From positions 1-48,880 of the forward strand of contig CALTTH010000034.1 in assembly GCA_943908365.1 (NCBI GenBank): DNA of 48,880 nt, read 5' to 3'. The notes beneath the pieces are model-generated. The model was not told the DNA's origin and searched no databases. It saw only the letters and a list, made by a program, of their open reading frames with translations. Position 1 is the stretch's first letter, and each line of letters opens with the position of its first letter. Position numbers and translations under genes: made by a program. Of the stretch, positions 18,101 to 26,253 are shown piece by piece. This stretch comes from an uncultured Hyphomicrobiales bacterium. GTDB taxonomy: Bacteria; Pseudomonadota; Alphaproteobacteria; Rhizobiales; Rhizobiaceae.

Positions 18101-20309
18101 TGTCTGGGATGCGATCATCATCACGCACTCCGCGTTCAGGTTCATCGGCGTGCCATCCGCCTTCGAACAACAGATGATCCACGACGAGCTGCAGCTCTAC
18201 GAGGACCTGCTGACCAAAGTTGATGACGAGGACCGGGTCTCCCGCAAGCGGCTCGAGCGGCTGAAAGAGGCCTTGCAGGAGCGGCTGGAATCTCTCTCCA
18301 CCCGCAAGGACGATCTTCTGACCATCTCTGAAATCGGCGTCGACCAGATCGTCGTCGACGAGGCGCAGGAGTTCCGAAAACTCAGCTTCGCAACCAATAT
18401 GTCGACGCTGAAGGGCATCGATCCAAACGGTTCGCAGAAGGCCTGGGACCTCTATGTGAAATCCCGTTACATCGAGACGAAGAATCCGGGCCGGCCGCTC
18501 GTGCTTGCCTCCGGCACCCCGATCACCAACACGCTCGGCGAGATGTTTTCGATCCAGCGCCTGCTCGGCTACGAGGCCTTGCGTGAGCGCGGGCTTCACG
18601 AGTTCGACGCCTGGGCGAGCAATTTCGGGGATGAACGCACCGAACTGGAGCTTCAGCCATCCGGCAAATACAAGCCGGTCAGCCGCTTCGCCAGTTTCGT
18701 CAACGTCCCCGAACTGATTGCTATGTTTCGGGCCTTCGCCGACGTGGTGATGCCGGAGGATCTTAAAGCGCACGTCAGGGTGCCGGAGATCGCGACGGGC
18801 AAGCGGCAAATCCTGACCGCCGCGCCAACGCCTGCCTTCAAAGCCTACCAGCAGATCCTCGAAACCCGCATCAAGGCGATCGAGATGCGCGAGGGGCCGG
18901 CGCAACCCGGTGACGACATCCTGCTGTCCGTTATCACTGATGGCCGCCATGCCGCGATCGATCTGCGCCTGGTCATGCCGGCAATAGATGACGAGCCGGA
19001 GAACAAGCTCAATCTGCTGGTCCGTAACGCTTTCCGTATCTGGAGGGAAACTTCGGAGAACAGCTATCGCCGCCCGGACGGCAAAGTCTACGAGCTGCCC
19101 GGTGCGGCGCAGATGATCTTCTCCGATCTCGGGACGATCAATGTCGAGAAGAGCCGCGGCTTCTCAGCCTACCGCTGGATCCGCGACGAGCTCATCCGCA
19201 TGGGCGTGCCGCCGTCAGAAATCGCCTTCATGCAGGATTACAAGAAGACCGAAGCGAAGCAGCGCCTGTTCGGCGACGTCCGCGCCGGCAAGGTCCGCTT
19301 CCTGATCGGCAGTTCCGAAACGATGGGCACCGGCGTCAACGCCCAGCTTCGCCTGAAGGCCCTGCACCATCTCGACGTGCCGTGGCTTCCGTCACAGATC
19401 GAGCAGCGGGAGGGCCGCATCGTGCGTCAGGGCAACCAGCACGACGAGGTCGATATCTATGCTTACGCCACGCAGGGAAGCCTCGACGCGACGATGTGGC
19501 AGCAGAACGAGCGCAAAGCGCGCTTCATAGCAGCGGCACTCTCCGGCGATACCTCGATTCGCAGGCTGGAGGACCTGAACGAAGGCCAGGCCAACCAGTT
19601 CGCCATGGCCAAGGCTATTGCCAGTGGCGATGAGCGCCTGATGCAGAAAGCGGGCCTGGAAGCCGATATTGCCCGACTTGAGCGCCTGCGCGCCGCTCAT
19701 GACGACGATCTCTTTGCTGTTCGCCGGCAGCTCCGCGATGCCGAGCGCGAGATCGAGACGGCAACCCGCCGTATCGGCGAAATCGGCCAGGACATCGAAC
19801 GGCTGGTTCCGACCTCCGGCGACACCTTCACCATGACCGTGATGGGCAAGCCATACACGGAGCGGAAGGATGCCGGTCGGGCGTTGATGAAGGAGATCCT
19901 CACCGTCGTCCAGTTCCAGCAGGAGGGTGAAGTCCGTCTCGCCCGCATCGGCGGCTTCGATCTCGTCTATGAAGGCGAGCGCTTCGGCCGGGGTGACAAC
20001 TACCACTATCAGACCCTGCTCCAGCGCACCGGCGGGACCCAAGAGATCGATCTGCCGGTGACCGTCACGCCGCTTGGTGCCATCTCCCGCCTCGAGCATG
20101 CACTCAGCGGGTTCGAAGAGGAGCGGGAACGTTATCGCCTGAGGTTGGCTGAGTACCAGCGGCGGCTTTCCTCCTACCAGTCGCGTCAGGGTGGCACCTT
20201 TGCCTTTGCCGACGAACTGGCTGAGAAGCGCCAGAAGCTGCGTGAGGTCGAGGAGGTGCTCGCCAAATCCGCTTGCGATGATGACGAAAAGCAAGGTATC
20301 GCGGCTTAA
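15168..20309 (+). CDS. Giant N6-adenine methylase-helicase fusion (DarB/COG4646-like)
   Basis: 1713 residues from the ATG at 15168, after AAGGAGAG. The N-terminal part is a SAM-dependent methylase: VLEPGIGTG near 205 and the catalytic NPPF at about 270-273 (IGNPPFSD). The central and C-terminal part is a superfamily 2 helicase: AVGAGKT near 905, VVDEAQEF near 1062, SGTPITNT near 1115 and QREGRIVRQGNQ near 1411. A coiled coil (about 1490-1710) ends it. The architecture matches N12-class methylase-helicases. Phage P1 DarB, of the same type, protects incoming DNA from type I restriction. Here it probably protects plasmid DNA on entry; that is inference. A Ser/Pro/Ala-rich stretch (about 50-70) precedes the methylase. 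Confidence 0.88.
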   Translation: MPNDPFSLDPSGTLDMFGNTALSSGVGLGVTAFGDFAPETAPEPANDDDPDPTPPAPAPALPIALPQRSAPRRQGDRANFYLDDGEDRGLAASWKERARLSVAAILTANEIERHNIPVTREHQQRLIRFTGFGASELANGMFRRPGEVDFREGWDDLGSSLESAVSESDYSSLSRCTQYAHFTPEFIIRAIWSGLQRMGWRGGRVLEPGIGTGLFPALMPKAYRDSSYVTGVELDPVTVRIVKLLQPKARIIEGDFARTDLSPIYDLAIGNPPFSDRTVRSDRQYRSLGLRLHDYFIARSIDLLKPGAFAAFVTSSGTMDKADATAREHIARSADLIAAIRLPEGSFRRDAGTDAVVDILFFRKRKAGEAEGDQTWLDVDEVRPATEDEGAIRVNRWFAKHPDFVLGDHALTAGPFGETYTCRGRAGVDLEAALNAAISLLPEDRYDGESTEIDIDLEDELGEIVDLRPRDEKVREGSFFIDARHGLMQMVDGSPVEIKVRKGRSAEGIPEKHVRIIRKLIPVRDAVREVLKAQEQDHPWKDLQVRLRIAWSSFVRDFGPINHTTVSISEDTETGEVRETHRQPNLQPFRDDPDCWLVASIEDYDLETDTARPGPIFSERVISPPAAPVITSAADALAVVLNECGRVDIDHIAELLHRDSEAVIAELGDAIFRDPTDSSWQTSDAYLSGPVRTKLAAAEAAAALDPVFQRNVVALRQVQPADLRPSDITARLGAPWIPASDVVTFVKETMGAEIRIHHMPELGSWTVEARQLGYSAAGTSEWGTSRRHAGELLADALNSRVPQIFDTLKDADGERRVLNVVDTEAARDKLQRMKEAFQNWVWSDPDRTDRLARVYNDRFNNIAPRKFDGSHLNLPGASGAFVLYGHQKRGIWRIISSGSTYLAHAVGAGKTMTMAAAIMEQRRLGLIAKAMLVVPGHCLAQAAREFLALYPSANILVADETNFTKDKRQRFLSRAATAVWDAIIITHSAFRFIGVPSAFEQQMIHDELQLYEDLLTKVDDEDRVSRKRLERLKEALQERLESLSTRKDDLLTISEIGVDQIVVDEAQEFRKLSFATNMSTLKGIDPNGSQKAWDLYVKSRYIETKNPGRPLVLASGTPITNTLGEMFSIQRLLGYEALRERGLHEFDAWASNFGDERTELELQPSGKYKPVSRFASFVNVPELIAMFRAFADVVMPEDLKAHVRVPEIATGKRQILTAAPTPAFKAYQQILETRIKAIEMREGPAQPGDDILLSVITDGRHAAIDLRLVMPAIDDEPENKLNLLVRNAFRIWRETSENSYRRPDGKVYELPGAAQMIFSDLGTINVEKSRGFSAYRWIRDELIRMGVPPSEIAFMQDYKKTEAKQRLFGDVRAGKVRFLIGSSETMGTGVNAQLRLKALHHLDVPWLPSQIEQREGRIVRQGNQHDEVDIYAYATQGSLDATMWQQNERKARFIAAALSGDTSIRRLEDLNEGQANQFAMAKAIASGDERLMQKAGLEADIARLERLRAAHDDDLFAVRRQLRDAEREIETATRRIGEIGQDIERLVPTSGDTFTMTVMGKPYTERKDAGRALMKEILTVVQFQQEGEVRLARIGGFDLVYEGERFGRGDNYHYQTLLQRTGGTQEIDLPVTVTPLGAISRLEHALSGFEEERERYRLRLAEYQRRLSSYQSRQGGTFAFADELAEKRQKLREVEEVLAKSACDDDEKQGIAA

Positions 20310-20339
20310 TCCGCTCACTGGCGTCCTCGACCAGGTCGC

Positions 20340-21452
20340 CTATGTGTCGTTTTCGAGATACAGCCGGTAGCGCGTCGCCTTGCGCTCGCCGGTGCGCAGC
20401 AATGCGCCCTTGTCGACCAAGTCGGCAAGGTCGCGGGTTACGGTCGAAGGCGGAGCGCCGGTGATCGTGGCGTAGTTGCCGGCGCTCAAGCCTCCAGCGA
20501 AACCTTCGGGACCTTCGGCCAGCATGCGAAGAAGGACTTTCTCCTGTCGTTCATTCAGTGCACCACGCAGCCTGTCCATGAACCGCGTCTTTTCGATCAG
20601 GAAGCGGACCAGTTCGTCCGCGGATTTCTGGGCTTCGAGCGCCCGGTCCGCGAACCACGAGAGCCAGTCATCGATAACAAGTGTGGAACTAGCCGCCTCC
20701 AGCATCGCGTAATAGTCCTTGCGGTGTCGCAGCAGCGATTTCGACAAGGCACTGAAGGTTGGCGTCGAAATTGCCCGTGCAAGCGCGCTTTCGGCGATCG
20801 CTCGGCCGATACGGCCATTCCCGTCCTCGAAAGGATGGATGCTCTCGAACCACAGATGGGCGATGCCGGCACGGGTGAGAGCGGCAAGCGGGTCGGGTCC
20901 TTCGGGAGAGGTCTGTTCAAGCCATTCCAGAAGCCTGCCCATCTCGGCCGCCAGGCGATTGGATGGAGGTGCTTCGAAGTGCACGCGCTGGCGGCCGAAT
21001 GCGCCTGAGACGATCTGCATCGGTTCGTCATGGCCGCGATAGCTGCCGATATCGGCGATGTCGCGGCGGCCGTTCATGACCATTCGGTGCCATTCGAACA
21101 GCCGCTCCTCGGTGATGGGGTCAAGCGGGTGTCGATAGAGGTCCGCCATCATCTCGGCAATGCCAGCTTCGGCCGGCCTGCTGCGGAAAGCTGCAGCGGA
21201 CATTCCGAGTTGCCGCCGAAGGGACGTTTGCACACTGTCGCGATCAAGGACTTCACCCTCGATTGCCGATGTGCTCAAAGCATCGGAGCTGAGCAGCTCG
21301 ATCACGACCTCCTCACGGTCGTCTTTCCCCAGATGGCGTATGGTGCCGACGGCGATAGCCGCATTCTCGACGAATGCCTGCTCCCTGACCCGCAGCAGCT
21401 CCGGGTTCCATTCGAAATCCGGCCACTCCGCCAGTTCCCAATTCCATGCCAT
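20340..21452 (-). CDS. Fic-family protein with C-terminal winged helix (DUF4172 type)
   Basis: 370 residues. The N-terminal helical region holds the inhibitory motif TSAIEG at 61-66, so this is a class II Fic. The catalytic loop HPFEDGNGR is at 206-214. The C-terminal 60 or so residues (AGNYATITGAPPSTVTRDL, then GALLRTGERKATRYRL) form a winged-helix DNA-binding domain. It probably AMPylates a protein target when the inhibitory helix is released and may also repress its own promoter. It is convergent with the methylase-helicase gene, with a 30-base gap, and divergent from the ParB-like gene. An operator-like cluster of GCGATAAA boxes lies directly before the start codon. It is unrelated in architecture to the Fic at 10-12 kb. 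Confidence 0.92.
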   Translation of the reverse strand: MAWNWELAEWPDFEWNPELLRVREQAFVENAAIAVGTIRHLGKDDREEVVIELLSSDALSTSAIEGEVLDRDSVQTSLRRQLGMSAAAFRSRPAEAGIAEMMADLYRHPLDPITEERLFEWHRMVMNGRRDIADIGSYRGHDEPMQIVSGAFGRQRVHFEAPPSNRLAAEMGRLLEWLEQTSPEGPDPLAALTRAGIAHLWFESIHPFEDGNGRIGRAIAESALARAISTPTFSALSKSLLRHRKDYYAMLEAASSTLVIDDWLSWFADRALEAQKSADELVRFLIEKTRFMDRLRGALNERQEKVLLRMLAEGPEGFAGGLSAGNYATITGAPPSTVTRDLADLVDKGALLRTGERKATRYRLYLENDT

Positions 21453-21454
21453 AA

Positions 21455-21507
21455 GCGATAAATCCCATATTTATCGCCCATAATGCCGCATTAAAGTGGG
21501 CGATAAA
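21455..21507 (-). promoter_or_regulatory. Operator-like GCGATAAA repeat cluster at the fic start
   Basis: GCGATAAAT (21455-21463) and ATTTATCGC (21469-21477) form a perfect 9-bp inverted repeat with a 5-base spacer, starting 3 bases from the fic start codon. A third GGGCGATAAA lies at 21498-21507. The position over the likely ribosome-binding and promoter region suggests autorepression by the winged-helix Fic protein. The evidence is symmetry and position only. Confidence 0.6.
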
Positions 21508-21515
21508 AGCGATTT

Positions 21516-21806
21516 GTTTAACTCATCGCCATAGGGCGGTTAAACGGGGCAGGGGCAAAGGAAAGAAGAAAAGGGAAAACCGGTCGCAGACCGGTCGACC
21601 CGTCGCCGCTTGCGCTCAACCGCCCCCTCCTCACCCCTGCCGGTCGTTCTCGCAAGGCTTTGCCCCGCTCGCCCATACCGGCAGGGCCGCTCGGGCGCAG
21701 TTGCGCCAGTCTGCCCGCCCTGCGGTCCGGGAGATGTCTTCGGAAAGAACTGAAGGCGGACAAGAGCGGGCAGCACCGCTCCGAAACCCCGGAAGGAGCA
21801 AATCCC
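21516..21806 (+). promoter_or_regulatory. Structured leader of the ParB-like gene
   Basis: No gene is seen. GTTTAAC (21516-21522) and GTTAAAC (21539-21545) are inverted, with an inner CGCC/GGCG pair. Further on, CTGCCCGC near 21710 can pair with GCGGGCAG (21766-21773). A perfect hairpin GAGCGG-gcagca-CCGCTC lies at 21764-21781, ten bases before GGAAGGAG. The open frame through this leader is not supported as coding. Confidence 0.45.
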
Positions 21807-23651
21807 ATGCAGATCCTCAAACTCGATCCCCGTGCGCTGAAGGACAATCCCGACGATGCGCGCCGGTCCAAATCGTCGCCGCAGGCTGACGCACTGCTTC
21901 TGGCGACGGTGAAGGCGGTCGGCATCATCCAGCCCCCGGTCGTGTCACCGCAGACGGATGGCGGGAACGGCTATATCATTCAGGCCGGCCACCGCCGCGT
22001 CCGGCAGGCAATCGCCGCCGGCCTCGAGGAAATCGAGGTGATCGTCCGCGAGGCGGCCAACGATAACGGCGCCATGCGCTCGATGGTCGAGAACATCGCG
22101 AGAGAACCTCTCAACGGGGTGGACCAGTGGCGCGGCATAGAACGGCTCGTTGCGCTGGGCTGGACGGAGGAAGGGATCGGCGTTGCGCTCGCCCTGCCGG
22201 TTCGCCAGATCAGGAAACTCAGGCTACTCGCCAACGTGCTGCCGGCCATGCTCGACCACATGGCGCTCGGCGACATGCCCAACGAGCAGCAGCTCCGCAC
22301 CGTCGCCGCGGCGTCGCTCGACGAACAGAAAGAGGTGTGGAAGGCGCACAAGCCGAAGAAGAACGAGCGGGCGGACTGGTACAATATCTCCCGTGCGCTC
22401 TCGAAAACCCGCATGTATGCGAAGGATGCGAGCTTCGGTGACGACCTCGCCGCGGCTTACGGCATCGGGTGGGTCGAGGACCTGTTTTCGCCGGCTGACG
22501 AAGACACGCGCTATACCACCAACGTCGAGGCTTTTCTTGGCGCCCAACAGGAATGGATGACCAGCAACCTTCCGAAGAAGGGTGCGATCGTCGAGGTCAA
22601 CAACTGGGGTCAGCCGGAACTGCCGAAGAAGGCGGAACGCGTCTACGGCAAGCCGTCGAAGTCCGATCATGTAGCCATGTATCTCGACCGTGACGGCAAG
22701 GTGCAGTCGGTTGCTTTCCGGATGCCGGAGGACAGACAAGCGAAAGGCAAATCCGGCGTCTCCACGACAGGCGGGCAGGGCGATGTCCATGACGGCAGGA
22801 TCATCGACACGCCGAAGCCGCGCCCCGACGTCACGCAGAAGGGCCATGACATGATCGGCGATTTCCGCACCGACGCGCTTCACGAGGCGCTCGGCCGCGC
22901 GCCGATCGAGGACGACATGCTGATGGCGTTGCTGGTTCTCTCACTTGCCGGCCAGAACGTCCGCGTCGACTCCGGCGCCAACGACACCGTGTTCGGACCG
23001 AAGCGTTTCCGGCGCCATGCCGCACGTCTGTTTTCCCAGGACGGAAAGCTCGCCTTCGATACGGAGACGGTGCGCGTCGCCGCCCGCTCCATGTTGATCG
23101 ACGTCCTGTCGTGCAGGCGCGGCATGTCGAACAGCGGTGTCGTTTCCCGCATCGCCGGTGAAGCCATCGGCGCCGACGGGTATCTCACGAACATGGGCTC
23201 GGAAGATTTCCTGTTGTGCCTGTCGCGGCAGGCACTGGAAGCGGCGGCGAAGGAGGCCAATGTGCTCCCCCGCCAGAAGGTGCGGGAAACCCGTGCGGCC
23301 CTGGTCGACCACTTCAAGGAAGGTCATTTCGTTCATTCGTCGGCGCTTTTCGCGCCCGATCCGAATGATGTCGCCGATCTGATCAAGCATGCCGACACCC
23401 TCGACGACGAGGAAGCCCAGGTTGACGCCGCAGAGGATGGCCTCGACGCGCCCGTTGAGGGCGCCGCGGTCGATACGGAGACGGGTGGAGATACTGGTGA
23501 AGGCGCTCCGGGCGGTGGCCGCCCCGCCGCTGAAGGTGACGGTCTCGGTCCGTTCGAAGGCGGGGACGATCTGCCCGACACCTTCGACGATGCTCCGGCG
23601 ACAACCGATCCCGACGATGAGCAGGCCGCCTATCGCGTCGCGGCGGAATAG
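21807..23651 (+). CDS. Long ParB/Srx-domain protein
   Basis: 614 residues from the ATG at 21807, after GGAAGGAG. The N-terminal ParB-type domain has IQAGHRRVRQAI (about 55-66), the GxRR nucleotide-binding box of CTP-binding ParB proteins, then MVENIAREPLNGVDQW and a helix-turn-helix region (WTEEGIGVALALPVRQIRKL). The C-terminal 400 residues are unlike a partition ParB and end in an acidic Asp/Glu/Gly-rich tail (about 545-614). No parA lies beside it, so a centromere role is unlikely. Large ParB-like proteins (YubM type) are also found in the leading region of F-family plasmids, where their role is unclear. Confidence 0.8.
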   Translation: MQILKLDPRALKDNPDDARRSKSSPQADALLLATVKAVGIIQPPVVSPQTDGGNGYIIQAGHRRVRQAIAAGLEEIEVIVREAANDNGAMRSMVENIAREPLNGVDQWRGIERLVALGWTEEGIGVALALPVRQIRKLRLLANVLPAMLDHMALGDMPNEQQLRTVAAASLDEQKEVWKAHKPKKNERADWYNISRALSKTRMYAKDASFGDDLAAAYGIGWVEDLFSPADEDTRYTTNVEAFLGAQQEWMTSNLPKKGAIVEVNNWGQPELPKKAERVYGKPSKSDHVAMYLDRDGKVQSVAFRMPEDRQAKGKSGVSTTGGQGDVHDGRIIDTPKPRPDVTQKGHDMIGDFRTDALHEALGRAPIEDDMLMALLVLSLAGQNVRVDSGANDTVFGPKRFRRHAARLFSQDGKLAFDTETVRVAARSMLIDVLSCRRGMSNSGVVSRIAGEAIGADGYLTNMGSEDFLLCLSRQALEAAAKEANVLPRQKVRETRAALVDHFKEGHFVHSSALFAPDPNDVADLIKHADTLDDEEAQVDAAEDGLDAPVEGAAVDTETGGDTGEGAPGGGRPAAEGDGLGPFEGGDDLPDTFDDAPATTDPDDEQAAYRVAAE

Positions 23652-23683
23652 CCGCACGCCCCACTTTCCTTCCGAATGATGTT

Positions 23684-23721
23684 CCGCCGCCGGTGATCTC
23701 CAGCGGCGGCGGTTTCGTTTT
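23684..23721 (+). terminator. Intrinsic terminator after the ParB-like gene
   Basis: CCGCCGCCG (23684-23692) pairs perfectly with CGGCGGCGG (23704-23712) over an 11-base loop, and TTTCGTTTT follows. It is a good intrinsic terminator, 32 bases after the stop and 31 bases before the next start codon. Confidence 0.75.
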
Positions 23722-23752
23722 CGCAACCCCTCGAAACTCAGGGAGAACTTGC

Positions 23753-24226
23753 ATGTCAGCGCATATCGCATTTATGGCACCCATCGGCTCCTTCATCGCC
23801 TGGTCGGATGGCACGCCGCAGCCACCCGAACGCCATCGCAGGAAGCTGTCTGCATGGCAGAGCAATAACAGCAGCGGCCGGTTGATCCGCAAGCAGGACG
23901 AACGAGCCGCCGGCAACATCATCCTGCCAGCTAATTTTACGCTTCATGAGGCCGACCACGGCGCTGGTGGCGTCATCGCCATCCGCGTCCACCGCAGCTT
24001 TTCGCTGGAAACAAGTCTGACGTTCACGATCGTCGAACGGCCTGCCATCGGCAGTTGCCGGGTCTTCGACCGCGCCGGCGACAATGCCGAGCTCGTCCAT
24101 CTCGCAGCGAACCGCCAAGTCGCAGAGGAATGGCTGTCCCGACATGGTTATCCTCATGCCGTGCTGGAGGTCGTCACTGCGGATGAGGTCGCAGCCGCCG
24201 TCGTGGAAGGGAGGGCGGCAGCATGA
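23753..24226 (+). CDS. Hypothetical protein (157 aa)
   Basis: Not recognised. From the ATG at 23753 (GGGAGAACTTGC upstream) it encodes 157 residues: FMAPIGSFIAWSDGTPQPPE near the N-terminus, a middle part rich in beta prediction (GGVIAIRVHRSFSLETSLTF) and a C-terminal helix (HLAANRQVAEEWLSRHGY). The stop overlaps the ATG of the next gene by 4 bases, so the two are coupled. No signal peptide or catalytic motif is seen. It begins a four-gene run with 4-base overlaps (23753-25693). Confidence 0.65.
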   Translation: MSAHIAFMAPIGSFIAWSDGTPQPPERHRRKLSAWQSNNSSGRLIRKQDERAAGNIILPANFTLHEADHGAGGVIAIRVHRSFSLETSLTFTIVERPAIGSCRVFDRAGDNAELVHLAANRQVAEEWLSRHGYPHAVLEVVTADEVAAAVVEGRAAA

Positions 24227-25110
24227 ACACCAGCCCTGTCATGACCGAAGCCAATGATACCTCCCGATATCCGGAGGTCTCTTTTGGGCGATCCGCCGAC
24301 GGGTTTCCGGTCGCCCGCTTGCACGACACGGCGTTCGCGATGTTGCCTAGCCGTGAAGGCCGGCACTATCTTGCCACTGGCTGGAAGATCGCCCGGCCGT
24401 TCGCCGAGTGGCGGCGATCCGACTTCTACGGTCATTCCGGCGAACTCGCCGACGAGGCGGCGTTTCGTGCACGCGTGATCGAGAACGCCGAACATCAACG
24501 CGAACGGCAGGCACTTGGCCGCTGCGAGATCTTCACCCGTGTCCATACGCCCTGGGGAATGTCGCAGCGCACGATCGTCTATGCGGAGGGCGTCGAGTGC
24601 CATTCCACCGCCGGGCACGGCGGCTTCAAGCTCTCGGCTGAGCGCAACCGAAAGGTTCACCCGCTGCTGCGGTCGAAAGACGGCTTCTATGAGGAGGACT
24701 CCGCTTGGGCGATCGTCGCGATCACCTTCCCCTTCCTGTTCACCGCGTTCGAACGCCGCTGCGCGGAACGGTCGATCAAGGATTGGTGGCCCGACGCCTG
24801 GGAAACCATCTTCGGCACGACCCTGGCGCCCGGTGAATCTCATGTGAAGGACCGTCGCGCTTTCGAGGCGGCCCATGCCGGTGACTGGATCGTCATCTCC
24901 GCCCTTCGCTCTGATCATCATCCCGGCATGACCGAAGTGATCGCCACGCGCGGCGGGAAGCGGGAGCACAATACCGGGGAACGACGTTTTCTCGTGCCGT
25001 CTGCCGAATACGAACCGGGCCGTTTCGGCTTCGTCATCGATGTCGATCGTCATCGGTCCTATGACGGGCCGTCGAGCTTTGTCGTCTGGCAGGGGAGGGA
25101 GACATCATGA
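24223..25110 (+). CDS. Hypothetical plasmid protein (295 aa; possibly DUF7007 type)
   Basis: 295 residues, starting at an ATG that overlaps the previous stop (ATGA). Notable segments are VSFGRSADGFPVARLHDTAF near the start, TPWGMSQRTIVYAEGVECHSTAGHGG with a CHSTAGHGG stretch near 125-133, and DDSAWAIVAITFP-like FYEEDSAWAIVAITFPFLF near 160. The invariant-looking His/Cys/Gly run could be an active site, but I cannot assign a reaction. Similar proteins occur next to ParB-like and ArdC genes on rhizobial plasmids; the DUF7007 label is from memory and uncertain. Coupled to the gene downstream. Confidence 0.62.
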   Translation: MNTSPVMTEANDTSRYPEVSFGRSADGFPVARLHDTAFAMLPSREGRHYLATGWKIARPFAEWRRSDFYGHSGELADEAAFRARVIENAEHQRERQALGRCEIFTRVHTPWGMSQRTIVYAEGVECHSTAGHGGFKLSAERNRKVHPLLRSKDGFYEEDSAWAIVAITFPFLFTAFERRCAERSIKDWWPDAWETIFGTTLAPGESHVKDRRAFEAAHAGDWIVISALRSDHHPGMTEVIATRGGKREHNTGERRFLVPSAEYEPGRFGFVIDVDRHRSYDGPSSFVVWQGRETS

Positions 25111-25481
25111 CCCGGTCCCCGGAACGTCAGGCGTTGCTTTTCCGGATGGAAGAGGCCCGCCGCCAGACTCAACGCCAGCTCGACATGATCGACCGGCAGA
25201 TTACCGCCAAGATGACGGCTCTCGTCCCGTCGCTCGGGCGGCGCCGAAGCGGATACCGGCGGGGTAAACCGCCCGCGCCGGAAGCCTTCCTCGCCCGCTA
25301 TCGCTCCAGTCTGGCGGCGATCACCGCGGAACGGCAGCCGGAGATCGATGCTCTTGCCCGCAAGCTCGCGCGCCAGGAGGCGGCCATCGCCGCTTTCCAG
25401 GCGCGACCGGAATTCAATGCTTCCGCCCGGGGCCCGGAACGAGAATGTCGTCATCACCGTCGTGAGAGGAGCGCGCCATGA
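25107..25481 (+). CDS. Basic coiled-coil hypothetical protein (124 aa)
   Basis: A 124-residue, strongly basic, mostly helical protein. Residues 1-35 (EEARRQTQRQLDMIDRQI) and about 70-105 (ERQPEIDALARKLARQE) are likely coiled coils around an Arg/Gly-rich, Pro-containing centre. The start ATG overlaps the previous stop by 4 bases and the stop overlaps the next ATG by 4. No family is recognised. It may bind nucleic acid or a partner from the same run of coupled genes. Confidence 0.55.
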   Translation: MTRSPERQALLFRMEEARRQTQRQLDMIDRQITAKMTALVPSLGRRRSGYRRGKPPAPEAFLARYRSSLAAITAERQPEIDALARKLARQEAAIAAFQARPEFNASARGPERECRHHRRERSAP

Positions 25482-25693
25482 GGCGCGTTGACGCCGAGCC
25501 GCTTCCACCTCTGACCGAGGAAGAGGTGAATGCCCTTCAGGATTATGCCGCCAGACACGGCCGCTCGTGGAAGCGCATCCTGAACCACGCCTGGATGGGC
25601 GAAGCGCCCCATGACGATGTCGGGATATTACGCCGACTTCGCAACACGCACGGCCCCACCTGGCTTGATCGTTACCGCTTGCCCAAACGGTAG
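25478..25693 (+). CDS. Small hypothetical protein (71 aa)
   Basis: A 71-residue protein with LPPLTEEEVNALQDYAARHG near the N-terminus and HGPTWLDRYRLPKR at the C-terminus. The pattern of a helical pair with conserved-looking Trp residues (SWKRILNHAWMG, TWLDRY) suggests a small folded domain, but I recognise no family. It closes the run of four overlapping genes, ending ten bases before the convergent PhnA-domain gene. Confidence 0.6.
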   Translation: MRRVDAEPLPPLTEEEVNALQDYAARHGRSWKRILNHAWMGEAPHDDVGILRRLRNTHGPTWLDRYRLPKR

Positions 25694-25702
25694 CGCACCC
25701 CG

Positions 25703-26008
25703 TCAACGCTTGCGCACGAATTCCGTGCGCAGGACCAGCCCCTTGATCGCGTCGTGGCGGCAATCGATCTCTTCCGGATTATCGGTGAGCCGGATCGACC
25801 TGATGACGGTGCCCTGCTTCAGCGTCTGGCCGGCGCCCTTGACCTTCAGGTCCTTGATCAGCACGACGGAGTCGCCGTCGGCGAGAACATTGCCGGAGGC
25901 ATCGCGGACTTCGGCTGCCTTCGCCTTCTCCGCGGCAAGTTCGGAGGCCGGCCGCCATTCCCCGGTTGCTTCGTCATAGACGTAATCGTCGTTGCTCTGG
26001 TCGCTCAT
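25703..26008 (-). CDS. PhnA-domain protein (YjdM-like)
   Basis: 101 residues from the ATG at 26008 (GGAAGGGG upstream on the minus strand). The C-terminal 70 residues are a clear PhnA/YjdM domain: VRDASGNVLADGDSVVLIKD, LKVKGAGQTLKQGT and a final LRTEFVRKR. The N-terminus starts YVYDEATGEW and lacks the zinc-ribbon cysteines of E. coli YjdM, as is usual in alphaproteobacteria. The historical link to phosphonate use is weak; the domain has an SH3-like fold and its role is unknown. It is convergent with the preceding four-gene run. Confidence 0.85.
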   Translation of the reverse strand: MSDQSNDDYVYDEATGEWRPASELAAEKAKAAEVRDASGNVLADGDSVVLIKDLKVKGAGQTLKQGTVIRSIRLTDNPEEIDCRHDAIKGLVLRTEFVRKR

Positions 26009-26253
26009 CTGTTGTGCCCCTTCCGTAGGAGACCTTGCAACGGCCCCGCATGTCAGGAGCGCATCTATCGCGGAAAGCCGCCGAGAGCAAACCGCCGCCG
26101 CTTTCCCATCGAGAGCGCCTCGCAGACCAGCGGACATCAGGAGGGCGGCAAAGCATTCCGAACCTGGTGATCGAAGCTCTTCCGGCAGATGGGAACTGGT
26201 TTGGCGCGCGCCTTGCCTGATTTCCTCTTCGGCTCTGGCATCCGATGTCTATC

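Noticed and set aside
21807..23651. A partition parB for plasmid segregation
   Set aside because: No parA is adjacent and the C-terminal 400 residues differ from partition ParB. RepABC plasmids use RepA/RepB, which would lie outside the window.
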